Assembly (NCBI RefSeq): GCF_900110735.1 | Contig: NZ_FOET01000005.1 | Span: 271,829-335,828 of the forward strand | DNA: 64,000 nt | Direction: 5' to 3' | DNA from: Streptomyces radiopugnans | GTDB lineage: Bacteria > Actinomycetota > Actinomycetes > Streptomycetales > Streptomycetaceae | Shown: in pieces, positions 17,123-24,890 of the stretch | Numbering within the stretch: the first letter of the stretch is position 1 | Layout of the letters: every line of letters starts with the position of its first letter | Program-made: the position numbers and the translations under genes | The notes under the pieces: model-generated | What the model was told of the DNA's origin: nothing | Database searches by the model: none | What the model saw: only the letters and a program-made list of their open reading frames with translations

Positions 17123-19621
17123 GTGGTGGAGCAGCTGACGCAGCACGATCCGCGGCGTATCGGCCCGTTCGAGGTGCTCGGACGGCTGGGCGCCGGGGGC
17201 ATGGGGCTGGTCTACCTCGCCCGTTCGGCCTCCGGGCGCCGGGTGGCGATCAAGACGGTGCGCACCGAGCTCGCCGAGGACCAGCTCTTCCGCGTCCGCT
17301 TCACCCGGGAGGTGGAGGCGGCCCGCGCGGTCAGCGGTTTCTACACCGCCGCCGTCGTGGACGCCGACCCGCGCGCCGCGGTGCCGTGGCTGGCCACCGC
17401 GTACGTGCCCGCGCCGTCCCTGGAGGAGATAGTCAACGAGTGCGGGCCGCTCCCGGCACAGGCCGTGCGCTGGCTGGCCGCCGGCGTCGCCGAGGCGCTC
17501 CAGTCCATCCACGGCGCGGGCCTGGTCCACCGCGACCTGAAGCCCTCCAACGTGCTGGTGGTCGAGGACGGCCCGCGGGTGATCGACTTCGGCATCGCCT
17601 CCGGGGTGTCCAACACCCGGCTGACGATGACGAACGTCGCCGTCGGCACACCCTCGTACATGTCGCCCGAGCAGGCGCGGGACTCGCGCAGCGTCACGGG
17701 CGCCAGCGACGTCTTCTCCCTCGGCTCCACCCTGGTCTTCGCCGCCACCGGCCATCCGCCCTTCCACGGGGCGAACCCCGTCGAGACCGTCTTCATGCTG
17801 CTGCGCGAGGGCCCGGACCTGGAGGGCCTGCCCGACGAGCTCAGACCGCTCATCGAGTCCTGCATGCGCACCGAGCCCGACCAGCGGCCCACTCCGGCCG
17901 ACCTCCAGGCGCAGCTCGCCCCGCACCTGTTCTCCTCCGGCGGCGACGACAGCGGCACGGCCTCCGCCTGGCTGCCGGCCGGCGCGGTGGCGCTGATCGA
18001 GCGGCACCGGGGCGGGCGGGTGCGGCCCGCGCAGCCGGCGTCCCGGCCCAGGCACCGGGCGCCGGAGCACGCGCCCGCGCCCGCCCACGCGCCCGCCCGG
18101 GCCTCGGCGGCGGCCGGACCGGGTGCCCAGTGGCGGCCCCCGGCCGCCGACCCGCGGGGCGGGGGAACGCCCGCCGCGTCCGTGGCCGCGCCCCCGGTGC
18201 CGCCGCCTCCGGTCCCACCGCCCCCGCACGCCCCGGTCCCTCCGCCCGCGCACGCCCCGGCGGAGGGCTCCGTACGGCTGCCGGGCGCCCCGCTGCCCAT
18301 CGGCCCCGGTCCCCGGCGGCCCCGGGCCCGCGTCACCGAGGTGAGCGCCCCGACGTCCTGGGTGCTGCGCGCGCCGGACGGCGGCACCGGCGCCCTCGGC
18401 GCCACCGCGGCCCACCCCCCGTCCCAGGCCCCCTCCCACAGCCCCTCCGGCGGTCCCACCGACGGCCCCGGCGGCAGCGAGGCCGCCGCGCCGCCGCGCT
18501 GGCGGCCGTGGCGCTTCCGGATGTCGAACGACGTGTGGGGCACCCCGGTCGTCGCCGACGGACTGCTGTACGTCACCTCCTTCGAGGTCCACGCGCTGGA
18601 CGTGGCGACGGGGCGGCGGCAGTTCAAGACCCGCGAGGTGGCGTGGTCGATGGCCGTCAGCAACGGCCGGGTCCACGCCTCCGACGGCCCGAGCCTGTAC
18701 GCCCTGAACGCCCGCGACGGCTCCGACGTCTGGCGGCTGGCGGCGGACGGCTGGGTGTACGCGCTGCGCGCCGACCGCGGCACGGTCGTCACCGGCACCC
18801 GCGGCGGCGGCGTACAGGCGTGGGACGCGGCGAGCGGCGAGCGGCTGTGGGAGCTGTCCGGCGCGCAGACCGACTTCGAGACCCCCGAGGCCGGCCCGGT
18901 GATCCGGGGCGGTTCGGTCTACGTCTGGGGCGACGGGCGGCTGTACGCGCTGGACGCGCGCACCGGCGCCGAGCGGTGGTCGTACCCGGTCGGCGACTCC
19001 TCGGCCACCGGCGGCGTCCCGGTGCGGCTGCTGCCCGCCGACGACGGCGCGGTGTACGTCAGCGCTGGCTCGCGCGTCTTCGCCCTGGACGCGGCCACCG
19101 GAGCGGAGCGGTGGCGCTTCGACGCGCCCGCCGCGTTCCTGTGCCCGCCGGCCTTCGCGCCGGGCGCGGCGATCGCGGGCGGCGGCGTCTACCTGGCGGA
19201 CTACCTGGGCACGGTGTACGCGCTGGACGCCGCCAACGGCCACGACCGCTGGCGGATCGCCACCGAGTCCCGCCAGTCGGCCGAGCCGGTGGTGGTGGCC
19301 GACGGGCTGGTCCACCTGGGCAGCGGCAGCGCGCTCTACACGCTGGACGCGGTCAGCGGCACCCCCCGCTGGCGCTTCGCGACGGGCGGCGAGATCACCG
19401 GCTCCCCGGTGTCGGCGGACGGCCGGGTCCACTTCGGATCGGCGGACCACTGCCTGTACACGCTGGACGCCGTCGGGGGCCGGCTGCGCTGGAAGCTCGC
19501 CACGGAGGGCGAGATCACCGGCTCCCCGGTGGTCGCGGGCGGCGTGGTCTTCGCGTGCAGCCGGGACCGCTGCGTGTACGCGCTGGACGCGGCCAAGGGG
19601 ACGGGTCAGGCCCGCGCCTGA
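17123..19621 (+). CDS. afsK: Serine/threonine protein kinase AfsK with PQQ-type beta-propeller
   Basis: The product is 832 residues from a GTG at 17123. The kinase domain (about 14-280) has the Gly loop LGAGGMG, Lys44 (VAIKTV), the catalytic HRDLKPSN (Asp138), DFG (Asp155) and GTPSYMSPEQ. A Pro/Ala-rich linker (about 290-460) leads to a C-terminal propeller of repeated VYALDAxTGxxxW blades (PQQ-like, from about 470). AfsK phosphorylates the SARP-type activator AfsR on Ser/Thr in S. coelicolor. No membrane helix is evident; the family protein is loosely membrane-associated. The identity rests on the domain order and on afsS and afsR lying 2 kb downstream. Confidence 0.93.
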   Translation: MVEQLTQHDPRRIGPFEVLGRLGAGGMGLVYLARSASGRRVAIKTVRTELAEDQLFRVRFTREVEAARAVSGFYTAAVVDADPRAAVPWLATAYVPAPSLEEIVNECGPLPAQAVRWLAAGVAEALQSIHGAGLVHRDLKPSNVLVVEDGPRVIDFGIASGVSNTRLTMTNVAVGTPSYMSPEQARDSRSVTGASDVFSLGSTLVFAATGHPPFHGANPVETVFMLLREGPDLEGLPDELRPLIESCMRTEPDQRPTPADLQAQLAPHLFSSGGDDSGTASAWLPAGAVALIERHRGGRVRPAQPASRPRHRAPEHAPAPAHAPARASAAAGPGAQWRPPAADPRGGGTPAASVAAPPVPPPPVPPPPHAPVPPPAHAPAEGSVRLPGAPLPIGPGPRRPRARVTEVSAPTSWVLRAPDGGTGALGATAAHPPSQAPSHSPSGGPTDGPGGSEAAAPPRWRPWRFRMSNDVWGTPVVADGLLYVTSFEVHALDVATGRRQFKTREVAWSMAVSNGRVHASDGPSLYALNARDGSDVWRLAADGWVYALRADRGTVVTGTRGGGVQAWDAASGERLWELSGAQTDFETPEAGPVIRGGSVYVWGDGRLYALDARTGAERWSYPVGDSSATGGVPVRLLPADDGAVYVSAGSRVFALDAATGAERWRFDAPAAFLCPPAFAPGAAIAGGGVYLADYLGTVYALDAANGHDRWRIATESRQSAEPVVVADGLVHLGSGSALYTLDAVSGTPRWRFATGGEITGSPVSADGRVHFGSADHCLYTLDAVGGRLRWKLATEGEITGSPVVAGGVVFACSRDRCVYALDAAKGTGQARA

Positions 19622-19797
19622 CCCGCCCGCCCCGTTCCGCCCGTTCCGTTCCGCCCGTTCGCCCGTTCCGGTTTCCCGGCGAACCGCTGTGCGCGGGAAC
19701 CCCGTTGGCCGTTCCCCGCGTGAACCCTGGTAGAAAGTCCGGCAGTCAACAGCGGGTGCGTACACGCGCCGTGCGTCCACCGGGGGAGAAACGCGAT

Positions 19798-20289
19798 ATG
19801 AAGCGCTCGGCGAAGCGCCGTCTCAGGCTGATAGCCGTCGTCACCGTCGTGACACTGGCCCTGTCCGGTTTCAGCCAGGCCCGAGGCGGCGGCGGTGGCA
19901 AGGGCGGCGGAGGCCGGGGAAGCAGCAGCAAGGGCGGAGGCGGCGGCTGCGGCAAGGACGGCTCCAGCAGCCGGTCGAGCTACAGCGGCTACCGGAGCAC
20001 GACGGCCGGCAGCGGTTCCTCCGGCTCCTCCTCGCGCGGGGACGAGCCGGACGCCGAGATCGTCTCGTGCGCCAAGGGCCGGAAGGGGACGGTGGTCGAG
20101 CTCTCCGACGGCGACGCCGGCACCTACACCGTCTACGTGGACCTGGTGGACGACTTCGGGGACGTCATCGACACCTCCTCCCTGCGAGTCAGCGTGCGGA
20201 GGGACCAGACCAAGCGCGTCGAGGTGAAGCCGCGGGACCCGGTCATGGTGGATGCCGCGGACGACTGCCGTGTCCTTGTGATCGGCTGA
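19798..20289 (+). CDS. Secreted Gly/Ser-rich hypothetical protein (first of a paralogous pair)
   Basis: The product is 163 residues from the ATG at 19798, with GGGGGAG just upstream. A signal peptide (MKRSAKRRLRLIAVVTVV to SGFSQA) is followed by about 50 residues of Gly/Ser/Lys-rich linker. A beta-rich domain follows (AEIVSCAKG, YTVYVDLVDDFGDVIDT, CRVLVIG) with two cysteines likely to pair. The domain looks like an Ig-like/FxLYD fold. It lies downstream of afsK after 176 bases. Function unknown. Confidence 0.75.
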   Translation: MKRSAKRRLRLIAVVTVVTLALSGFSQARGGGGGKGGGGRGSSSKGGGGGCGKDGSSSRSSYSGYRSTTAGSGSSGSSSRGDEPDAEIVSCAKGRKGTVVELSDGDAGTYTVYVDLVDDFGDVIDTSSLRVSVRRDQTKRVEVKPRDPVMVDAADDCRVLVIG

Positions 20290-20435
20290 ACCGATCCGGG
20301 GGCGGCGGGAACCGCGGCGGGGGCCGGGCGCGTGTTCAGCGGGTGCCCGGCCCACCATCCGGGATGGCAGGGGCACGACATACACCTCGGCGCGCTCCGG
20401 CGCGCCCTTCACGGGTTCTTACGGGGGAATGAAGC

Positions 20436-20924
20436 GTGAGGCTTCGGCATGTGCGGGCGGTGGCCGTCACCGTCGTCGTACTGGTGGCTCTGACGGGTGC
20501 CAGGAAGTCGGACGGAGGCGGCTGCTCCGGCGACGACGACAGCGGCAGCGGCGGCTCCTCGTCGTCCTCGTCGGGCGGCGGTGACTTCGGCGGCACATCC
20601 GGCGGCACCGGGGGTTCGGGCGGCGGCAAGCAGCAGAAGGTGATGCGCGAGATCACCGTGCTGCACTGCGGGGTGGACGAGGCCGGCGAACTGGTGGCAC
20701 GCCTGGAGATCGAGAACACCGGCCGCATGGACATGGACTACAGCGCCACCGTCGCGTTCGAGGACGCACGGGGCGCCTCCCGGGGGACCGCCGTCCTGAA
20801 GGACTTCGAGGTGCCCGCCGGGGAGACCCTGGCCACCGACGCCGGGGGCGGCGCGTACACGGGCCCCTCGGACGGCGCCGAGACCCTGCGGTGCGACGTG
20901 GTCAGGGCCGGCCGCACTCTGTGA
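20436..20924 (+). CDS. Secreted Gly/Ser-rich hypothetical protein (second of the pair)
   Basis: The product is 162 residues from a GTG at 20436 with ACGGGGGAA upstream. An N-terminal hydrophobic helix is followed by an Asp/Ser/Gly linker. A C-terminal beta domain (REITVLHCGVDEAGELVARL, YSATVAFEDARGAS, TLRCDVVR) has the same order of elements as the preceding gene: a Cys after the first strand, a YxxxVxxxD strand and a late Cys. The two probably arose by duplication. No true lipobox is present. It ends just before a strong bidirectional terminator. Confidence 0.72.
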   Translation: MRLRHVRAVAVTVVVLVALTGARKSDGGGCSGDDDSGSGGSSSSSSGGGDFGGTSGGTGGSGGGKQQKVMREITVLHCGVDEAGELVARLEIENTGRMDMDYSATVAFEDARGASRGTAVLKDFEVPAGETLATDAGGGAYTGPSDGAETLRCDVVRAGRTL

Positions 20925-20944
20925 TCCGGATGCGGCCTGAACGG

Positions 20945-20984
20945 GTTCGGGGGCGGAACCGCTGACGCGGTTCCGCCCCCGAAC
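20945..20984. terminator. Bidirectional terminator, perfect 18-bp stem
   Basis: The arms 20945-20962 and 20967-20984 pair perfectly around a tgac loop. It separates the plus-strand pair of secreted proteins from the minus-strand afsR-afsS group. Confidence 0.88.
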
Positions 20985-21013
20985 GTTGCCCGGAGCCCTT
21001 CCGGGCGCCCGTC

Positions 21014-21142
21014 TCAGTTCCCGGCCGGCTGGGAGGGCGAGGGACTCGGGGTGTGGTTCTCGGCCAGCGCTGGAACCGCGCCGGCGCCCACCATCGCTAT
21101 GGCCAATGCGAAGGTGGCCAGGATCTTCTTCACGCGGGTCAT
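21014..21142 (-). CDS. Small secreted peptide with an AfsS-like ENHTP motif
   Basis: The product is 42 residues from the ATG at 21142, with a perfect AAGGAG six bases upstream. The sequence is a signal peptide (MTRVKKILATFALAIAMV to VPALA) and a mature tail of about 16 residues beginning AENHTPSPSPS. The ENH-(A/T)-P element also recurs in the AfsS protein encoded just upstream on the same strand, so the two may be related by descent or by a shared binding partner. Too short for family searches to be sensitive; the ribosome site and signal peptide are the main support. Confidence 0.65.
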   Translation of the reverse strand: MTRVKKILATFALAIAMVGAGAVPALAENHTPSPSPSQPAGN

Positions 21143-21336
21143 GCAGGCTCCTTGGTACGAAGTGAGGCTCGAAGGGTCGCGGCTCGCAGAGGCGAAGATA
21201 TCTCGCAGGGGTACGGTCATGTTCTTCCGCGCACAACTGTCCGGTAATCGCCTGGACGCACACGACAGGACCGGTCGCAGCGGCTCCCCCTCCCTGCCGC
21301 CGGGACCGGTCCCGTGTATCCCCCGTGGGATGTGGC

Positions 21337-21495
21337 TCAGTTTGCGCTGTCCCCAGGCGCGTGGTTCTCCTGGGTGGTGACCTCACCGCCCGAGGCGTGG
21401 TTCTCCTGAGGCGCCGAACCGCCCTCGCCGGGAGCCGGCGCGTGGTTCTCGAGCTGTGGGCCGTCCTTCGCGATCTTCTTGCCGGTGTCGCTCAT
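21337..21495 (-). CDS. afsS: AfsS, small global activator of secondary metabolism
   Basis: The product is 52 residues from the ATG at 21495, preceded by AGAGGAAGTTGGTCC. It begins MSDTGKKIAKDGP and contains three repeats built on ENHA (LENHAPAP, QENHASGG, QENHAPGD), the hallmark of AfsS/AfsR2. It is shorter than the 63-residue S. coelicolor protein. AfsS is transcribed from an AfsR-activated promoter and in turn raises pathway-specific regulator expression; its molecular mode is unsettled. Its place immediately downstream of afsR on the same strand matches the known arrangement. Confidence 0.9.
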   Translation of the reverse strand: MSDTGKKIAKDGPQLENHAPAPGEGGSAPQENHASGGEVTTQENHAPGDSAN

Positions 21496-21649
21496 GTGGA
21501 CCAACTTCCTCTTTCTGGTGGCGGGAGGTCCGGAGCGCGCCCGGCGGCTCCCCCGTGGGCCGCCGGACGTGCTCTTCGGGCTGCTCATCTCCGTTGGCTC
21601 AGGGGATGTCAGACCGTCGACTCGCCTGCCCCCCGACGCGGCGGATCGA

Positions 21650-21693
21650 CATGTATAAGAATGGCGGGCGGCGATAAACAATCGATGAACGCC
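21650..21693 (-). promoter_or_regulatory. Candidate afsS promoter with AfsR-type direct repeats
   Basis: On the minus strand a -10-like TATACA (about 21652-21657) stands 17 bases downstream of a TGTTTA -35-like element. The -35 is overlapped by two imperfect direct repeats, cgttcatcgat and tgtttatcgcc, placed 11 bases apart (about 21670-21692). SARP proteins bind direct repeats at 11-bp spacing over the -35, and AfsR does so at afsS in S. coelicolor. The site is in the right gap (afsR stop at 21726, afsS start at 21495). Confidence 0.65.
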
Positions 21694-21725
21694 TACTGCC
21701 GGCGATCGCGGGACCGCTCGGCCTG

Positions 21726-24683
21726 TTACGCGGCGACGGCAGGAGACAGCAGTTTCCGTACCACCGAGGCCTCCGGGGAGCCCAGGGACTCGAAGATGTC
21801 CAGAGCATCCTGCCAGCATGCCCGTGCCCGGTCTGTCTGGCCCAGTGCGTCCAGGGCGCGCCCCAGTACCGTCAGCACGTTTCCGCGCCGCCAGTCTCCA
21901 CCGACCACGCGTAGTGCGAGGGCCTGCTCCGCGTGGGAGGCGGCCTGTGCGGGGCGGTGTGCCGCCATGTAGGCCTCGGCCATCCGCAGGTGGGTGGCTC
22001 CCTCCCACATCGGCTGGCGGCTCTCCCGGAAGAGGGGGAGAGCCTGGTTGAGCTGGTCGAGTGCCTCCGTGGCGCGCCCGGCACCGGTCAGAGCCATCGC
22101 CAGGGCGTACTGGGCGTTCGCGAGCCGCATGGTCATCCCCATGTCGGCGTAGATGGCCACACCTTGTTCCGCGAGCCGGATCGCACTGTCCATCCGCCCC
22201 AGACCCAGGTGAGTCCGCGAGAGGTTGCACAGCACGCTGGCCTCGCTGGGACGGTTGCCGTCCGCACGGAACACCTCGATGGCCTGCTCCAGATACTTCT
22301 CGCCCTCTTCGTACCGACTGCGGGAGAGGGCGCTGATGCCACGGTCGTTGGGGGCGTAGCCTCCCGTCACGGGGTCGCCGGTGCGCTCGGCCAGTTCCAT
22401 GGCACGCCGCGCGTTGTCATCGGCCTGATCGAACCGGCCCGCCACAGTGTGCACATGGGTGAGCATGATCTGGGCCCGTCCTTCGGCCCAGGCGTCGTCG
22501 GCGGCTTGGGAGGCCCGGCAGAGAACGGTCGCGGCCCGCTCGTAGCGCATTGAATGGACGCCGGAGTCTGCCAGGTCCTTGGCGGCGATCAGCAGGTCGG
22601 CGGCGCGGCGCAGCGCGCCGTTCTCCGTCGACTGCTCCACGCAGGCCAGCAGGCAGTCGGCCTCGGTGAACAGCCAGTCCAGCGCGGCGGTGTGATCGCC
22701 GAACTCCAGCCCGGGGTGCTCGGTGGCGGCCAGGTGGGCCACAGTCCTTTCTCCCGGGCGGGCCAGGGCGAACACCCGGGCGGTGGTGGCCAGGTAGAAG
22801 TCCAGCAGCCGGGATCGTGCGGCGGACCGGTTGGAGGCGGGGTCCTCGTCGCGTTCGGCGCAGGTGCGCGCGTAGAGGCGGACCAGGTCGTGGTAGCGGT
22901 AGCGGCCGGGGGCGGCCGATTCCAGCAGGGAGGTGTCGACCAGGGACTCCAGCAGGTCCTCGGTCTCCTCCGGGGTGCGCTCCAGCATGGCGGCGGCGGC
23001 GTGGACGGAGATGTCGGGGCCGTCGGCCAGGCCCAGCAGGCGGAAGGCGCGGGCCTGCTCCGCCTCCAGTTGGCCGTAGCCCAGTTCGAAGGTGGCCTTG
23101 ACCGCCTGGTCGCCGGCCTGGAGTTCGTCCAGCCGGCGGCGTTCGTCGGCGAGTCTGCGGGCCAGGAAGGAGACCGTCCAGGTGCGGCGGGCGGCCAGGC
23201 GGGAGGCGGCGATGCGGATGGCCAGGGGCAGGAAGCCGCAGGCCGCGACGACGTCCATGACGGCCTCGCGCTCGGCGCCCACCCGTTCGGCGCCGACGAT
23301 CCTGGTGAACAGGGTCATGGCCTCCTCGGGGCTCATGACGTCCAGGTCCACCAGGTGGGCGCCGGCCAGGTCCACCATCCGCACCCGGCTGGTGATCAGC
23401 GCGGCGCAGCCCTCGGTGCCGGGCAGCAGAGGACGCACCTGGGCGGCGTCGCGGGCGTTGTCCAGCAGGGTCAGGATGCGGCGGCCGGCCAGCGTCGAGC
23501 GGTAGAGCGAGGCCCGTTCCCCCACTCCGTCGGGGATCGCGGAGTCCGGGATGCCCAGGGCCCGCAGGAACGCGCCCAGGACCGCCTCCGGTTCGGCCGG
23601 GGCCGGGCCCGCGCCCTGGAGGTCGATGTAGAGCTGGCCGTCGGGGAAGCGGTCGCGGGCGGCGTGGGCGACGTGCACGGCCAGGGTGGTCTTGCCCACT
23701 CCGCCGATGCCCGCGACCGCCGACACCGCCATGACCCGGCTCTCGGCGGCGACGAGCTGGTCGCCCAGCTCCGCCACGAAAGCCGTCCGGCCGGTGAAGT
23801 CCGGTACGGTCGCCGGGAGTTGCGCGGGCCGTACGAAGGTCGCCGTGCCCGGCGGGGCGGACTCCTCGACGGGCTGCGCCAGTTCCTCGTCGGCCCGCAG
23901 GATGCGCTGCTGGAGTTCGGCCAGTTCCGGGCGGGGGTCCACGCCCAGTTCCTCGGCGAGCAGTCGCCGGGTGTCGGCGTAGACGGCCAGGGCCTCGGCC
24001 TGGCGGCCGCTGCGGTACAGCGCCAGCATCAGCAGTTCGCGCAGCCGCTCGCGCAGCGGGTGCTCGGCGGTCAGGGCGGTCAGCTCGCTGACCGCCTCGG
24101 CGTGGGAGCCGAGCTGGAGGTCGAGGTCGAGGTCGAGGCGGTGCTCCAGCAGGGACAGCCGCCACTCCTCCAGCCGGGTCCGCTGGTTCTCCGCGTACGG
24201 CCCGGGGATGTGGGCCAGGGGCTCGCCGTCCCACTGCGCCAGCGCCGCGGCGTACAGCTCGCGCGCCCGGTGGCGGTCTCCGGAGGAGACCGCCTTCTCC
24301 GCCTCCAGGGCGTGGGCGGCCGCCGTGTCCGCGTCGATCCCGGTGTCGGGGCCCAGCCGGATCGCGTAGCCGCCGGACTCGCTGATCAGGGCCTCGGCGC
24401 CGAGCGCCTTGCGCAGCCGGGAGGCGTAGGTGCGCAGCGCGGCCAGGGCACGCTGCGGCGGCTCCTCACCCCACAGCGCGTCCACCAGCTCCTGCGCGGT
24501 GGCCGTCTGTCCGCGGCGCAGCAGCAGGGCGGCGAGCAGGGCGCGCTGCTGGGGCGAGCCGACGCCGACCGGCTCGCCGTCCCGCCAGGCACGCACCGGT
24601 CCGAGCACGGCGAAACGCAGCCGGTGACGACCGTTGCCCGGCTGCTGCAGTCGTTCGCGCCCGGTGTGCCCCTCGCCGTCCAT
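21726..24683 (-). CDS. afsR: AfsR, SARP-type global regulator with NB-ARC ATPase and TPR domains
   Basis: The product is 985 residues from the ATG at 24683 (MDGEGHTG, with AGGGGG upstream). An OmpR-like winged helix (LRFAVLGPVRAW to LRKALGAEAL) and the bacterial transcriptional activation domain fill the first 270 residues. The NB-ARC ATPase has the P-loop GIGGVGKTTLA near residue 328 and the later LLDNARDAAQ and FLPLAIRIAASRL motifs. The last 350 residues are TPR repeats. AfsR is phosphorylated by AfsK, binds DNA at afsS and hydrolyses ATP. Length and order match the 993-residue S. coelicolor protein. Confidence 0.95.
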   Translation of the reverse strand: MDGEGHTGRERLQQPGNGRHRLRFAVLGPVRAWRDGEPVGVGSPQQRALLAALLLRRGQTATAQELVDALWGEEPPQRALAALRTYASRLRKALGAEALISESGGYAIRLGPDTGIDADTAAAHALEAEKAVSSGDRHRARELYAAALAQWDGEPLAHIPGPYAENQRTRLEEWRLSLLEHRLDLDLDLQLGSHAEAVSELTALTAEHPLRERLRELLMLALYRSGRQAEALAVYADTRRLLAEELGVDPRPELAELQQRILRADEELAQPVEESAPPGTATFVRPAQLPATVPDFTGRTAFVAELGDQLVAAESRVMAVSAVAGIGGVGKTTLAVHVAHAARDRFPDGQLYIDLQGAGPAPAEPEAVLGAFLRALGIPDSAIPDGVGERASLYRSTLAGRRILTLLDNARDAAQVRPLLPGTEGCAALITSRVRMVDLAGAHLVDLDVMSPEEAMTLFTRIVGAERVGAEREAVMDVVAACGFLPLAIRIAASRLAARRTWTVSFLARRLADERRRLDELQAGDQAVKATFELGYGQLEAEQARAFRLLGLADGPDISVHAAAAMLERTPEETEDLLESLVDTSLLESAAPGRYRYHDLVRLYARTCAERDEDPASNRSAARSRLLDFYLATTARVFALARPGERTVAHLAATEHPGLEFGDHTAALDWLFTEADCLLACVEQSTENGALRRAADLLIAAKDLADSGVHSMRYERAATVLCRASQAADDAWAEGRAQIMLTHVHTVAGRFDQADDNARRAMELAERTGDPVTGGYAPNDRGISALSRSRYEEGEKYLEQAIEVFRADGNRPSEASVLCNLSRTHLGLGRMDSAIRLAEQGVAIYADMGMTMRLANAQYALAMALTGAGRATEALDQLNQALPLFRESRQPMWEGATHLRMAEAYMAAHRPAQAASHAEQALALRVVGGDWRRGNVLTVLGRALDALGQTDRARACWQDALDIFESLGSPEASVVRKLLSPAVAA

Positions 24684-24890
24684 GGTGCCCCCTGCGAAGT
24701 GTGACGACCCGCAGCGCACAGTGTGCCTTGTCAAGGGTCGGTACGTCAGCCGTGCCCCTGTCTCTCCTCACAGTCACCGCAAACCCGCGACGGAACCGAC
24801 AGCCGATGGCCCGACAGATGACGAGATGTCCGGTGGTAGAGCAACAGGCTTGATTATCAAGGGAGTTGCCGATAATGCCGCTTCGTCCTC
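24684..24890 (-). promoter_or_regulatory. afsR upstream region with an 11-base AT palindrome
   Basis: The 207 bases upstream of afsR are AT-richer than their surroundings. A perfect palindrome TTGATTATCAA lies at 24850-24860, next to a second ATAA-containing half (gataatg). It may be an operator or part of the promoter of afsR, or follow the 3' end of the PHP gene that stops at 24891. The regulator is unknown. Confidence 0.45.

Noticed and set aside
16973..19780. A 935-codon minus-strand frame opposite afsK
   Set aside because: It is antisense to kinase and propeller motifs and has low-complexity composition.
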